The notes: a model not told the origin generated them from the letters alone. Shown: positions 22,312 through 34,109, numbered from the stretch's first letter. The stretch is DNA of 64,000 nucleotides from Lathyrus oleraceus (GCF_024323335.1 NC_066581.1:446673816-446737815), one strand, 5' to 3'. Numbers and translations are program-made.

Positions 22312-24763
22312 CTAGTGTGCCTCCGAACACAGCAGGAGTGAGAGAATATATATCTTGGATGGCGTCTGAATCAACTGATCGACTACCTTGTAATCGCTTT
22401 TCTTTATAATTCTCAAAAGTTCGTCCACATCCTTTGCAAAAGCAGGCTTAGAGCCAGCCTGTGGTGCAGAGGTATCCTCATTCACAACTTGCTTGCCTTT
22501 GGCCTTCGTCGCGGCGTCAGCACTATCAGGTTGGGTAACCGGTGGTGAGAATAGTCTACCACTTCTGGTGAATCGCCCGATTCCACCAACATTGTCCATT
22601 GTAGGATCTTTTATCTCAATTCCAGATTCAGACTTCTGATCCTGCACCTCTTCTACTTTCAGTGGCTGCTCCACTCCATGATCATGCGTGTACACACTCC
22701 CCCCGTAATGCCAAGAAATGGCCTTTTCGCTGGTGAAAGGTAAAGGACCAGGGGTCGTGATGGTCATAGTGGATTGATGCGGTCCCACTGGTGGTACCAG
22801 TTGCGCTACTGGCGCACTGATCTGAGCGGTCGGGTAGAAAAGTGTGATAGTGGCAACGTCACAGTCATACTCAGAAATCTTATTTATTGAAGTACAAACA
22901 TCTGAAATATCAGAATCAAGTTCAGCAAGTACATCATAATCAAACACCATGTTTGGAATATCAGCAACATCATCAAAAAAATTAATTACATCATTGGGAA
23001 TTACAAAATCAGCAGGAACAACATTTGTAACTTCTTCAGCATCTTCAAGAAAGAGAGGATCAACATCTGCATTCTCAATAACCCCTTCAACAACCCCTTC
23101 AACAGACCTTTGGGCAGATAAGTCTTCAGCTTGGAGGATACCATCGTCAAGCAAGGCATGCATACCCTGATGCAGCTTCACACAACCCCCACTCTGTGCA
23201 ACACAACCCAAACAACCGCTCCCACAGCCGGGGAAAACATCTGCCTTTAGCAAGTATTCTTTGATTTCTAACAGCGGAGTCTTCAACTTCAACACCTCCT
23301 TGACTAATTTAACCTCTCCTTCAACCATGTTAACATTTTCTCTACCATGATGCGGCATAGGATTGTTGACAACATTAGGAGTCGGCGCAAAGTTAGTGGC
23401 CTTTGAATCAATAAGGTCCTGAACTACGTGCTTAAAAGCTTTGCATTTCTCAATAGTGTGGCCAGGTGCCCCAGAGTGGAAATTACACCTAGCATTGGTG
23501 TCATAACCCATTGGAAGCCTGCCAACGGGAGGAGCCAAAATGCGTAACATGCACAAGTTGCAAATGTTGAAGGTTGGGAAGCAATTGGGCATACGACATC
23601 GGAAGAGTGTCGAAACCCCTATCCATCATCCTCTGTCTCTGTTGATAAGCAGGTCTTTTACCCTGTTGTTGTTGGTATTGATTTTGTTGACGTTGTGGTT
23701 GTTATTGTTGCACTAGTACTACAACCGGAATGGTCACAGCTGCAACATAAGGTTGCTGATGGTAATTCTGAAAACTGCTCCTTCGGTTACCTCTGCTCTG
23801 ATAAGAAGACACAACATTTGCATCCCCTTCTCTCCTCTTCTGTCCTCCTAAGAACGGCTTCTTTGACCCCGAAGATGATCCAACCCCATTTTGGATCTTA
23901 CATGTCTTCAAGTAGTTCTCCACACTCTCACCGATAGAGACCACATCAGCAAAATTCGAGGCGTTGCAACCCACCAGGCGCTCCAAATAAGATCCAGGCA
24001 GTGTGTTCATAAACATGTTGGCCATCTCTTTTTCCAACATTGGAGGCTGAACACGGGAAGCCAACTCTCTCCAGCGTTGAGCATACTCTTTGAAGCACTC
24101 GTTTCTCTTGAGAGACAGATTCTGGAGTTGAGTTCTGTCAGGTGCCATGTCTGCATTGTACTAATATTGCTTCACAAAGGCCTCAGTCAAGTCTCTCCAG
24201 CAGCGAATATGGGCCTTGTCCAGCCTCATATACCACTCCAAGGATGCCCCAGCTAGACTGCCCTGGAAGAAGTACATGAGCAGCTTCTCATCATCAGAAT
24301 AGGCAATCATCTTGCGGAAGTAAGCTTGCACATGAGTCTTCGGGCAAGAGTTGCCATTGTATTTATCAAAAACTGGAACTCTAAACTTTGGTGGAACTCT
24401 CACACCTGGGACCAGCCCCAAGTCGGCAACATCCACACCAAGAGCATTCTGCCCTTCCACAGCTTTCAACCTCTCCTCCAATCTCTGAAACATAGGGTCC
24501 ATACCATGGCTCATGCCAAAGTCCTCTTGAAGCAGGGGGAACTGATCCTCCTGATCATCATGGATGGGTTGCTGATCAAGGTTGACATGTGGGATCGGGG
24601 TAGGCCCCGGTCCATTGGGTCCATTAGCCTCTCCAGCTGGAGGATCAGCCACAACCTCCGGTTGAGTAGTAGGGGGATCCCTCTGTACCAACAATCTAAG
24701 CTCCTGCTGTCCCGAAGCCACTCCTTGGACCACTTCCATGAACCGATTCATGCGAATCCTCAT
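22312..24763 (-). pseudogene. Ogre A gag
   Basis: Capsid and nucleocapsid precursor. The capsid part (24161-24763) has FRVPVFDKYNG, YFRKMIAYSDDEKLL, FFQGSLAGASLEWYM; a TAG at 24161-24163 interrupts KQY stop YN, and the frame continues (23702-24148) with the RWRELAS and ANMFMNTLPG blocks. After a glutamine-rich linker a frameshift near 23590 leads to GYDTNARCNFHSGAPGH..KC, a knuckle of form C-x2-H-x5-H-x4-C. A long acidic linker leads to the TAG at 22312, after which the frame runs on into protease. The true start is uncertain: the frame stays open upstream of the first Met. Confidence 0.87.
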
Positions 24764-25258
24764 CTCAGCGAGCTCTTCTTGTAAACCTTCCCTTTCTCTG
24801 TATTGATTCCTTCGGGTACCGTATCGGTGAATGCCTGAGTCAGCTATCCTAATAATGGAATACCAAACAAGACGAGAGCACTGCGGCGGTACCTGTTATG
24901 CAAGACATGCTAATGAATATGAAAATGTAATGACATGTTTATCAATTTCAAAGGGTATTCTACCCCTTGATTCCAGTCTCACATTAGATAAACAGTGTAA
25001 GAAAACCCCGACTAGAATCAAGAAGAAGATATAAACCCCTAGGAATAGATAAACATGATGCATGCAATGCTTATGATTTAATTTTTATATCAGAGGAACT
25101 TTAGAGTCTTATTTGCAAATTTTGGAAATATTAAACATTTATCACATACGGAAATATAACGTCAATTAATATTTGGAAATGTTTTTACGCCAAAGAAGTA
25201 CAGTCTTGGTAACCAAATATAATACAAGAGAGAAGGAAAATGAACATCCTATGGATCC
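24764..25258 (-). other. Spacer between ORF1 and gag, Ogre A
   Basis: About 495 bp. The part next to gag is open and charged in element sense (YREREGLQEELAEM) and may be gag N-terminus; the remainder (about 24900-25240) is AT-rich with nothing recognisable. Confidence 0.5.
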
Positions 25259-26710
25259 CTAGAAGCAATCGCCCAAAGCTCTCGAGACCGGAAGATAAGC
25301 TGCACGAAGCCTCTTCACCTCCCTCTCATAGGTTGCCTCTATATCTGCCTTCTCTTTGGCGAGTCGATCATACTTCCTCTTCCAAAACTTGGAAGACTGA
25401 GGAAGTAGAGAAGTCAATGCGTCATCAGGATCATCAATAACCTGGTGCTCAAGGAACTCTATCAAATCATCCTTCTCTCTGATCTGCTGAAGCAACTCCT
25501 CTCGTTCACGGATCCAAGCACGCAAGCGGTCTTCGTCTCTCAACTCCTCTACTCCTTGGCTAGGGAGGGTTGAAAGCCCAGCCACAACCAAAGGTGTGGG
25601 TCTTGGATACTCATAAGGCATGAGGTACTCGGAAGCTCTCCTCCTAACCCAAGAGGTATAGGGTTCCAAAGCGATACAGTTCTTCGGACCTAGCTCTTTC
25701 CTTCCTTTCTTATCGATCTTGCACCAAGTGCGGACCATCCTGCCCTTCAAGCCTTGGGGATCTTTACCCTCCTGAAAGAACACACCCTCTAACAGAATGT
25801 TATTGGGTTTATCCTTTAGGGGGAACCCAAGCTGACGACGTGCCAAAATAGGGTTGTAGTTAATTCCACCGCATGTACCAAGAAGAGGTACATTGGAGAA
25901 TTCACCACAAGAGTCGATAATCTGCACACCATCATATACACGGTTGTACCAAAAGATATCATCATTAGTGAGAGACATAAGTCTCGTGGACCACCGTAGA
26001 CATCCTTTGTTCTCCTTGAAGGCGAGCGTCTGAGGCAAGTGCAAAATAAACCATTTGTACAACAGAGGCAAACAACACACAATGGTACCACCGCCCTTTG
26101 CATTCCTCATATGCAAAGAGAAATAAGTGTCACCCAACAGAGTAGGAACGGGATTAAGAGTAGAGAAAATCCTAATGGCGTTCACATCCACAAACTTGTC
26201 GATGTTGGGGAATAACACTAGCCCATAGATAAGAAGTACAAATATGGCCTCAAATGCGTCCTCACTCATGGCCTTCCCAAACATAGTAGCTTGATCAATG
26301 AGGAAATCAGACGGGAGACCTTGAATTCCACCTTTGGTAGTCATATGATCACCAATAATAGATTCATCTATACCCAACAGATCAGCAATCTCTTGAGAAG
26401 AAGGAACTCTCTCCAAGCCACTGAACGACAACTGGTCTAGGACAGGTATGCCCACAAGATAGGCATACTCCTCAAGCATGGGCAAAAGCTGGAAATCCGA
26501 AAAAGTGAAGCAACGGTATAAGGGATCATAGAACTGCACCAACACACTCATTAGACCTTCATCCACTTGAGTAGCCAGAATAGACAGAAGCTTCCCATGA
26601 CGAGCCTTGAATTCCAAGAGATCTAATACATAGGATGTCAAACTCCTTAACTCTTTCAAGTTGGGTTGTCTGAAACTGTACTTCTTCGTATTCCTTCTTT
26701 GCTTATCCAT
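25259..26710 (-). CDS. Ogre A ORF1 protein, intact, 483 aa (DUF7745-like)
   Basis: The only uninterrupted full-length reading frame in the window. It encodes the Ogre-specific ORF1 protein of unknown function. I chose the Met at 26710 (MDKQRRNTKKYSF) rather than the first Met of the open stretch (26809), because homology to the H copy (MKEDKEVF..) begins there and the upstream 33 residues are leader sequence shared with B. The N-terminal and central globular part includes ELRSLTSYVLDLLEFKARHG, FYDPLYRCFTF, LEEYAYLVGIPV, LPSDFLI and GTCGGINYNP; it is reminiscent of the plant mobile domain family, but that is a guess. From about residue 370 it is charged and predicted coiled coil. It is followed by gag in the same orientation. 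Confidence 0.85.
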   Translation of the reverse strand: MDKQRRNTKKYSFRQPNLKELRSLTSYVLDLLEFKARHGKLLSILATQVDEGLMSVLVQFYDPLYRCFTFSDFQLLPMLEEYAYLVGIPVLDQLSFSGLERVPSSQEIADLLGIDESIIGDHMTTKGGIQGLPSDFLIDQATMFGKAMSEDAFEAIFVLLIYGLVLFPNIDKFVDVNAIRIFSTLNPVPTLLGDTYFSLHMRNAKGGGTIVCCLPLLYKWFILHLPQTLAFKENKGCLRWSTRLMSLTNDDIFWYNRVYDGVQIIDSCGEFSNVPLLGTCGGINYNPILARRQLGFPLKDKPNNILLEGVFFQEGKDPQGLKGRMVRTWCKIDKKGRKELGPKNCIALEPYTSWVRRRASEYLMPYEYPRPTPLVVAGLSTLPSQGVEELRDEDRLRAWIREREELLQQIREKDDLIEFLEHQVIDDPDDALTSLLPQSSKFWKRKYDRLAKEKADIEATYEREVKRLRAAYLPVSRALGDCF

Positions 26711-27610
26711 GTCTGAAAATTTGCAAATAGACCTCTTAAGTTCCTTGAAAGTTTTCTCATTGTTGATGATATGGATGTGTATGAATGCATGAATGCATGG
26801 ATGCAACAATCACACTCAAGGATCAAGCAAATCACACCACACAAAGGTCATGGGATGGATCAAGTCATCCTTAATATCAATCATCCATTTTGGTGGATTA
26901 TGGTTTACACCTTATCAACACCTAAGTTCCTTTGATATTAAGGATACACAAGAGCGGATCAACCACGAATAAAGGGTTTATTGCGAGTCGCGAGCATGGA
27001 GTCTTGGTTAAGAACCACCTAAAGGGAGTGTACTATGGTTAAACCTGACAATCATGTTCTATAAGAGGTTCCCATAGTCATCATCCCATCTTTCGGATAT
27101 TATCGGATAAACGACTACTCGTATTCCAAAAATATTCTCAAGAGAGACTCTTATGAGTGTAGTATCGCGTAACAATCGTATCAAATCTTACACTTGAACG
27201 ATCTTCGCACTACGTCCTAAAAATAGGCCAAGATGGGCGTGGTAAACTAAGGTCCTTGGCTTCTAAGGCATATATTGGAAAGAGTAATGCCTAACCACGA
27301 CTACTCGTGTGACATTATTGATCCCAACATAACCTCCACCAAGTGAATGGGCTTACAAGTCAACTAGCTAAGGAATAACTCCACACAAGTCAACAAGACT
27401 ATGCCATTCTCCTATCCTAAGTGAACTCGAGTTCGGGTATAGAGCTTATCTCACGAAGATCACCAAGCATACAAGGAATTAATATTCAAACAATTCAATC
27501 ATTACATACCATACTGTAATCCCAAATTGCACAAAAATATGTCACAAAGCAATATACCATACAATACAACAAATTTGAAAAGTAGGCAAAATCCACTAGG
27601 CAAATGATAG
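26711..27610 (-). other. Untranslated leader of Ogre A
   Basis: About 900 bp between primer site and ORF1 in element sense. Conserved blocks are shared with the leaders of B and H (TTTTGGTGGATTATGGTTTA; AGAGAGACTCTTATGAGTGT; CACTACGTCCTAAA), more conserved than expected for plain untranslated sequence. No ORF with similarity. Confidence 0.6.
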
Positions 27611-27628
27611 TCCCCAACAGAGTCGCCA
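27611..27628 (-). other. Primer-binding site of Ogre A
   Basis: Reads TGGCGACTCTGTTGGGGA in element sense, 6 bp from the 5' LTR end (27635). One base differs from B's site. Consistent with tRNA-Arg priming known for Ogre. Confidence 0.88.
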
Positions 27629-29199
27629 CTTTTTTGTAGCGGGGTATTCGTTACCATTAGACATATTGACTAAATCCAAGGTAAACCATACAAGTCGAGC
27701 CGCCACCGCACTTCTATTTATCCAAAGGAATGGTTAGAAAGCGAACAAAAACCTAAAAGTTTTATCGAATAAAAAACTAGTAAAAATGTCAGAGATCTGG
27801 GTAAGGGGGTTGGTTATGCAATGGGAAGGTTTTAAGCACCCAAAACATCCTAGGTACTCCTAGGGAGCCCTTTTCATAAGTGTTGTTCTAGTCTAAAGGA
27901 TGTAGGTATATCTAAAGTATTATTTACTAAAAGGAAGGTTAAAATAAAATGACTCGCAAGGATGTCGCATCCACTGTCTATGTATCTCATTTGAGTATGA
28001 GAATCAGAGTCTTCGTAGCTTGGCTACCTATGGGTTAATGAGAAGTGTGCTCGGTAAAACGCCGCGTCTTATGCCTACGTATCTCATCTGGAATGAGAAT
28101 CAAAGCAAAACATAGTTCGGGTAACTAGGGGTTAAGGATTGCCATCTGAACATGGACCTAGAAAAAAGGACACCAGCTGTATCAAAGGAGGGTGGGCAGT
28201 GTGTTCAACGTCCTAGCAGTAGGTGTCGCAGCTCGCTGAATCGAGTCTTAGGCAGTTACCTCTTTGCAATAGAACGGACTGACATGCCACAAGATCGGAG
28301 ACGCACAGAAGGTCTAAAAGTGGGGAAGCTCTGCTCTAGAGTTGTCATGCAATATGGACCTATGTGATAGGATTTACAAAGGGGAACATTTACCTAATGT
28401 TAGCATGCAAAGAATAAGGGAATTCTACCTATGTTATCATACAAAGGGTTCTACCTAATGGGTGCTACCTAAACGGAACAAGAGTCGACGGATGGAGCGT
28501 GGAGAGGAGTTATGGATAAGGGTAAATGGCGATGCCGGAGGCAATCGACTTATAGGTAGATGGCGATGCCTGAGGCAATCGACTTACAAGAGGATGGATG
28601 AATGCGTGCTGGTTCTGTTAAGTTTTGAAAATGATTACTCGACGTTGGATCGAGCTTTTGATCTTATTTTGAAATGGTTATCAGATGTTCGTTTTAATTC
28701 TTGTATTAACAAGTGACTAAAGAAATAAAGAAATAAATATTATACACTTTATGGGAGAGGGGTACATTTGTTATGAATGGGGATTGTTCATGGCAAACAA
28801 ACAATAAGAATATATGCCTCATACATCATACAAGTAGGCAACAGTTATCAATCAGATCGGATAAATAAACAATATATAATCAAACCAAAGAATCAAATAA
28901 TGGAGCATTTAAACAACGCATGGGAGTATGAACATGTTAAATAATCAAGCAATAGAAAGCATGAATGAGAGAAACAAGTATAAAAGATAACAGATGAATC
29001 AAACAGATGAAAATATACACACGAAAGGTCCACTGAATAATTTAATCAGGACATGAGGTAAGGACCAAATAAAATCAAGGTAAAAGGCCTCTAATACATG
29101 GCATATGAGATGAACGAGGGAGGATCAAAAGATCTCTTCAATTGCCATAAGCAATCCCTAAGTCAAACATCGATCATAAAGAAGTCAACTAAAAATTCA

Positions 29200-29760
29200 A
29201 GTCAACATAAAAAATAACAAATAAATAGCAAATTAATCAAGAAAATTATGAAAAATTAAACTAAATAAGGTGGGGTCAGGACATCATCATCCCCCAAAAA
29301 GATTTTTAAAATAATGAAAATTGGCACGTGAATTAATTAAAACAAAACATAGGTCAAACCAAAAGTCAATTAATAAGACTAGGTTGGAAATAAATCAATA
29401 ATAAATAGTAAATTAATCAAGAAAATTATGAAAAATTAAACTAAATAAGGTGGGGTCAGGACATCATCATCCCCCAAAAAGATTTTAAAAATAATGAAAA
29501 TTGGCACGTGAATGATTTAAAACAAAACATAGGTCAAACCAAAAGTCGATTAATAAGACTAGGTTAGAAATAAATCAAGAATAAATAGTAAATTAATCAA
29601 TAAAATTATGAAAAAATAAACTAAATAAGGTGGGGTCAGGTCATCATCATCCCCCAAAAATATTTTAAAAATAATGAAAATTGGTATGTGAATTAATTAA
29701 AATAAAACAGAAGTCAAATTAAAAGTCAACCAACCAAACTAGGTCAAAAATAAATCCAAA
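29200..29760. repeat. 180-bp tandem array in A 5' LTR (3 units)
   Basis: GGTGGGGTCAGG recurs at about 29269, 29449 and 29629, 180 bp apart, matching the array of the 3' LTR. Confidence 0.85.
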
Positions 29761-30237
29761 ATAAATTGAAAATGTGAATTAAAATTCCAAGAAAAGATCA
29801 GGTTTCCCATGAGACAGGGGTCAAACTTCATCCCAAAAATCAAATGCTAACAATAATTTTAAGTCATAAAAATAAAATCAATAAAAAAAAGTGTGTTAAA
29901 ATGGACCATTTAGAATAACTAATAAAAAAAAATATTAATATTAAAAAAATAAGAAAATAAAAATTATATAAAATTACATAAAACATTAAGAAAATCAAAA
30001 AATATTTTTGGGTAATTTTATGGACGAAGAAAATATTTTAAATAAGAAAAAGAAATATGAAAATGGAAGGATTAATGGTGATGAACATGGTAAGCAAGCG
30101 TAGATATATCAAAACATTGTCATGAAAGAGATGATAACCCAATGGAAAATAGAATTGGAATAGAATCTGATATGTGATGAAGCTTTGCCTCCTTGCCACG
30201 AAATTCCAATGCTCCTTTAGGGTTAGGGTTTCAGCTT

Positions 30238-30245
30238 CTTAAATA
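30238..30245 (-). promoter_or_regulatory. Putative TATA box of Ogre A 5' LTR
   Basis: TATTTAAG in element sense inside CCACCCTATTTAAGAAGC. Kept in three LTR copies. This would be the working promoter of element A. Confidence 0.45.
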
Positions 30246-31599
30246 GGGTGGATTAGGTGTTCTCATGGACTTTTTAATAAGTGATTTATCCATAAGAATA
30301 AAAGTGTGAAGTGAGGTGTAAAATGTTGTTATTTTGGGAAAAACTTAAGTGAGTGGATGTCCAATGCATGGCCAAAAGAGGTAAAAAATGTGACTGGTTT
30401 GTGCAGCATGCTTAGAAAATCTGATTGGGCTAGCCAGGCCCAAAATCTGCCTAGAAAATCAAGTCATGGTGCCCACTTTAAATGAATGTATCTCTCAAAC
30501 TATGGATCCAAATGAGATGATTCCAAAAGGATGTGAAATAGGACATGGCAAGGTACAATTGTTGTGAAGTAAGTATTTTCAAATAATGCCTTGAAGTGCA
30601 AGAAAACTGGCTAAAAAAATGTCTCACTTTGACTAAGCATTACTTTTTCAATTCTAATCCAAATGGAGAAATTATTATATCTCTAGAAAGCTTGGAACAA
30701 GAGGAACAACTCTCATGTTGGAGAAATTTTCAAATTGAGCTTTTATCTTGATGCAAGATGGGCTTAAAGGGAGTGCAATGATCATGAAAACTTGCCCTAA
30801 ATGGAAAGTCAACCATTTCCAAATTAAGTAACTTTTCCAATTCCTGATTAATTGATGAATCCATGATCCAACCTTGATCAAATTTCACATGTAGGATCCC
30901 CTAGGCATGGATTTTGAGACTCCACTCTCAAAATGTCAGGAGTCGACTTTTCTGGCCCCACATTTGACTTTTCCCAAACTGTTTGATTCCCGATTCCATT
31001 GATCAATTGAAGCACTTCTAGCTCAAATAAAGAGCTGATTTTTTGTATGTAGACCCTTGTGGACATATGGAGGGCCATGGAAAATAGTTTCACCCAAAGA
31101 ATCAAAAATAAACTGATTTTATACCAAACCCTAGTTTTAGGGCAAAATGATCAAGAACTGATTTCACTAATTGCCAATGGATCTTTCTGAGATAATTGTG
31201 AATCTTCCTAGGCCAAGATGCCTCTCTAATCATGACATGGATGAGCTCCTCTACTTCCAACCAAACATTTCTTGTTGCAGGTAGCCATGAAACCCTAATT
31301 TCTGATTAAATCCAGATGAACACTCTGATAGCTTTGAATCCTTCACTGATGAACTGAGGACCATAATAAGATACTTGGACCCCCCTGAGACCCTTGAGAC
31401 TTGTATACTTAGAAAATGAAGTCCAATTCTCAATCTTGCTTTGTGTGGGCTCCTTCTGTTAAGGAGTGATCGATCAAAACCTGATCTCCATGTCACTAAT
31501 GCAGTATGCAATGAGTATGACCTAATATAATGCAAATGAAGTGTAAAACATAATCCCATGCTTCCAGGAAAAATGAAGGGTAAATTTTGGGGTATTACA

Positions 31600-31604
31600 A
31601 TATG
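31600..31604. repeat. Target-site duplication ATATG, right copy (element A)
   Basis: Identical to 11162-11166; B's gag frame resumes directly after it. Confidence 0.95.
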
Positions 31605-31778
31605 CTGAGCTTTATCCTGCCTTGATCGATAGGAAGCTGATAACTCCACGAGATCCTCCCACTGTACCAACCAACCCTCAGTGGTGGTATAAGCCAGAGC
31701 TTCAGTGTGTGTATCATTCCGGTGCGCCCGGACATGATGTGGAGAATTGTTACCCATTGAAGACCAATGTGCAAGACC
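31605..31778 (+). pseudogene. Ogre B gag C-terminus with CHHC knuckle
   Basis: Continues B's gag frame from 11161 with AELYPALIDRKLITPRDPP, then CVYHSGAPGHDVENC (C-x2-H-x5-H-x4-C) and PLKTNVQD. There the gag sequence stops and integrase sequence begins. Confidence 0.85.
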
Positions 31779-32369
31779 AATTCTTCTCCCTATAGACCCA
31801 AGATGAATGGGGTTGTTGAAGCTGCTAACAAGAACATCAAGAAGATTATCTAGAAAATGGTTGTTACGTACAAAGATTGGCATGAGATGCTGCCATTTGC
31901 TTTGCATGGCTATCTTACATCCGTCCGCACTTCAACAGGGGCTACCCCTTTCTCCCTTGTATATGGCATGGAGGATGTGCTCCCCGTGGAGGTTAAGATC
32001 CCATCAATGAGAGTCTTGATGGAAGCCAAGCTGACTTAGGCTGAATGGGTTCAGAGTCGTTTTGACCAACTGAACTTGATTGAAGTGAAGAGATTAATTG
32101 CCATGTGTCATGGTCAGTTATATAAGCAAAGGATGAAGAAAGCCTTTGATAAGAAGTTCAAGCCTCGTGTGTTTCGAGAAGGTGACCTCGTGCTCTAGAA
32201 AGTATTGTCTTTCGCTCCCAATTCCAGGGGCAAGTGGACTCCAAAATATGAAGGTCCATATGTTGTTAAGAGAGCCTTTTTAGGTGGTGCTTTGTTGCTC
32301 ATAACTATGGATGGGGAGGATTTCATTCGTCCTATGAATTCAGATGCAGTCAAGAAATACTTCGCCTAA
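31779..32369 (+). pseudogene. Ogre B integrase remnant (C-terminal half)
   Basis: Starts inside the integrase core at SPYRPKMNG.VEAANKNIKK, so it keeps the catalytic Glu but neither Asp nor the HHCC domain. It continues through WHEMLPFALHGYLTS and the C-terminal RGKWTPKYEGPYVV to a TAA near 32367-32369. Three in-frame TAG codons (about 31850, 32037, 32197) interrupt it. With the deletion upstream it cannot encode a working integrase; B would have depended on proteins supplied in trans. Confidence 0.85.
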
Positions 32370-32389
32370 AATAAAAATAGAATAGCTCG

Positions 32390-32536
32390 CTAAGTTGAAG
32401 ACCCGAAAGGGAGACTTAGGAAAAAATGAGCGTCTTGGTGGATTGAACACCCGAAAGGGCGGTCCAGGCAAAAGTTAGAGACATAAAAAATGAATATATC
32501 CCGCTAGATTGAGTACCTCACCCTGGGGCAATCTAG
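32390..32536 (+). other. Post-integrase hairpin cluster of Ogre B
   Basis: Three nested hairpins in a row: CTAAGT (32390-32395) with ACTTAG (32414-32419) around CCC-GAAA-GGG; TGGA (32439-32442) with TCCA (32463-32466) around CCC-GAAA-GGG; CTAGATTG (32504-32511) with CAATCTAG (32529-32536) around CCCTGGGG. Each is followed by GGCAAAA-type sequence. Stems differ but all pair. Confidence 0.65.
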
Positions 32537-34109
32537 GCAAAAATTAGGGATTTGGCAAGTAATTGCATCCTGACAAGACTTTGTTCTACGAAAGTCATAT
32601 GTCAAAGATTCTCTTTCAATCATCATCAACTGAAGCTTCGAATACAGTGGATTCAGAGTTGTTGAAGAAACAATCATTATGTTCAATGTAGCCCTTTTTC
32701 CATGAATATCACCAGTTTCAAATTTGTAAAGATCCATGGAGTCTCTCCCTTTACGGACTACCATTCTATTAAATAAATTTGGGCTTTTATCCAATTCTTG
32801 GCACTCTCATTTGTTTCTGTTTAACAAATGTTTGCATGTTTTAATTGATAAATATTATTGTTTCAAACAAATAAAGTTTTATAAACTATTTTTAAACAAA
32901 ATGAACATTCACAATGACTGAAAGGATAGTCTAAACATCTTCAGTGCTCTCCCAAGGATAGTATGATTTCCAAAAGGGAAAGACATTTGTTCATATTCTG
33001 GCATGTTTATGTCCTCTTCAACAGCTTTCAGGTTGTCTCCTTAGCAGAAAGTGATATAGGGCAATTGGTAGAGGGCTTGTTTCCCTTTTTTATCCCCAAC
33101 ATGTCTCGTGTTGACGGAGCATTCATTCTCGACTCCTTCAGCCAAGACATGTTTCCTTTAAGGGTCGCCTACAGTTTATCCACGACAGGATTCCCTGACC
33201 CGAGTTTGATAAGTTGTATCCCCTCCGTGGTTGAAGATTTCTTCTAATTAAGAGATGCTGAGGAAGAGGTGTTGCTTCCCTTCCCCAGCGGAGAAAATTG
33301 TCCTTTCTCCCCTCTTGCAGAGTTGTCTCTCTAGCGGTTAGAAGGGAGTGTTTTGATGGATGGGTAGTTGCTTGGCATTTGCCCCCCACGGAATTTTATA
33401 TCTTTCCTTGATAAGTTCCCCAGTAGAGTTTCTTCTACGGCAAATCTTATCGTTTCTCAGCCACTTGTTCCTGAGAATGGACGAGAAGTCCCTGGCAGTA
33501 GGCAGTTGTGATTTTGCCTATCCCCAGCGGTGATCGATGTCTTCCCTTGGTTTGATGCATCTACACCAGAGCTGAATTCTCCAGTAGGCTTTGCCCTTAT
33601 TTTTGAGATGTTGTGTCGGGTGTCTATTCTTGATTCTTGGACCTGTTTGTGTTAGATACGTCTGTCTATCAGCACTAAACATACACAAATCATGCATATA
33701 CGCGCATAATCATAGCATTCAGATATTCATGTTACATTCTTTTCCATATATCCTTGCTTGTTATTCCCTGTTATTGGTGAAATGTTCCTCCCCAAGCAGA
33801 TGTTAGTGCCTGATCTCTCCGCATAGACTCAACCTTATAGGCATAAATTGTCTATCTTTCCTTCTTTATTCCCCACTGAGTTATGCCCTCGTGGATGATT
33901 ATTATTTCAGTTTCCACCCCAATTATGTGTTGGGATGGAATTACTCCCCCGAGTTACATCCTCATTGGGTTGAGTCTTATTTAATTGTGTCTTTCTAGTT
34001 TGTTCCTAGATTAACTCCTTTCTTGTTATCCCCTGCAGTTCCCTGTGGTTCAGTTGTTCAATTGCTCAGTAACCAGTAATTGTTCAGCCTTTTCCCCAGC
34101 GAACTTTGT
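32537..34109 (+). other. 3' region of Ogre B, first part
   Basis: Noncoding. It carries degenerate copies of TCCCCAGCGGAG-type motifs (33282, 33417, 33521, about 33579), which resemble the complement of the primer-binding site. Nothing else recognised. Confidence 0.5.

Larger units (their letters stand above)
11167..31599 (-). mobile_element. Element A: full-length Ogre (Tat lineage Ty3/gypsy), 20.4 kb
   Basis: Complete structure in - orientation: 5' LTR (27635-31599), primer site (27611-27628), leader, ORF1, gag, protease, probable intron, RT-RNase H-archaeal RNase H, integrase, repeat-rich 3' region, purine-rich tract, 3' LTR (11167-15060), and ATATG target duplications. It is inserted in B's gag. 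The LTRs differ at 3 positions in one 120-bp stretch compared by eye (12121-12240 against its 5' LTR match), so it is among the youngest insertions. Gag-pol nevertheless has several stops and at least two frameshifts; only ORF1 is intact. Confidence 0.96.
27635..31599 (-). repeat. 5' LTR of Ogre A (right end)
   Basis: 3,965 bp, TGTAGCGG (27635) to GGTATTACA (31599) on the + strand, colinear with the 3' LTR. It retains about 127 bp (27859-27986) lost from the other LTR. Contains the 180-bp array and TATA-like box at 30238; no coding content. Confidence 0.95.
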
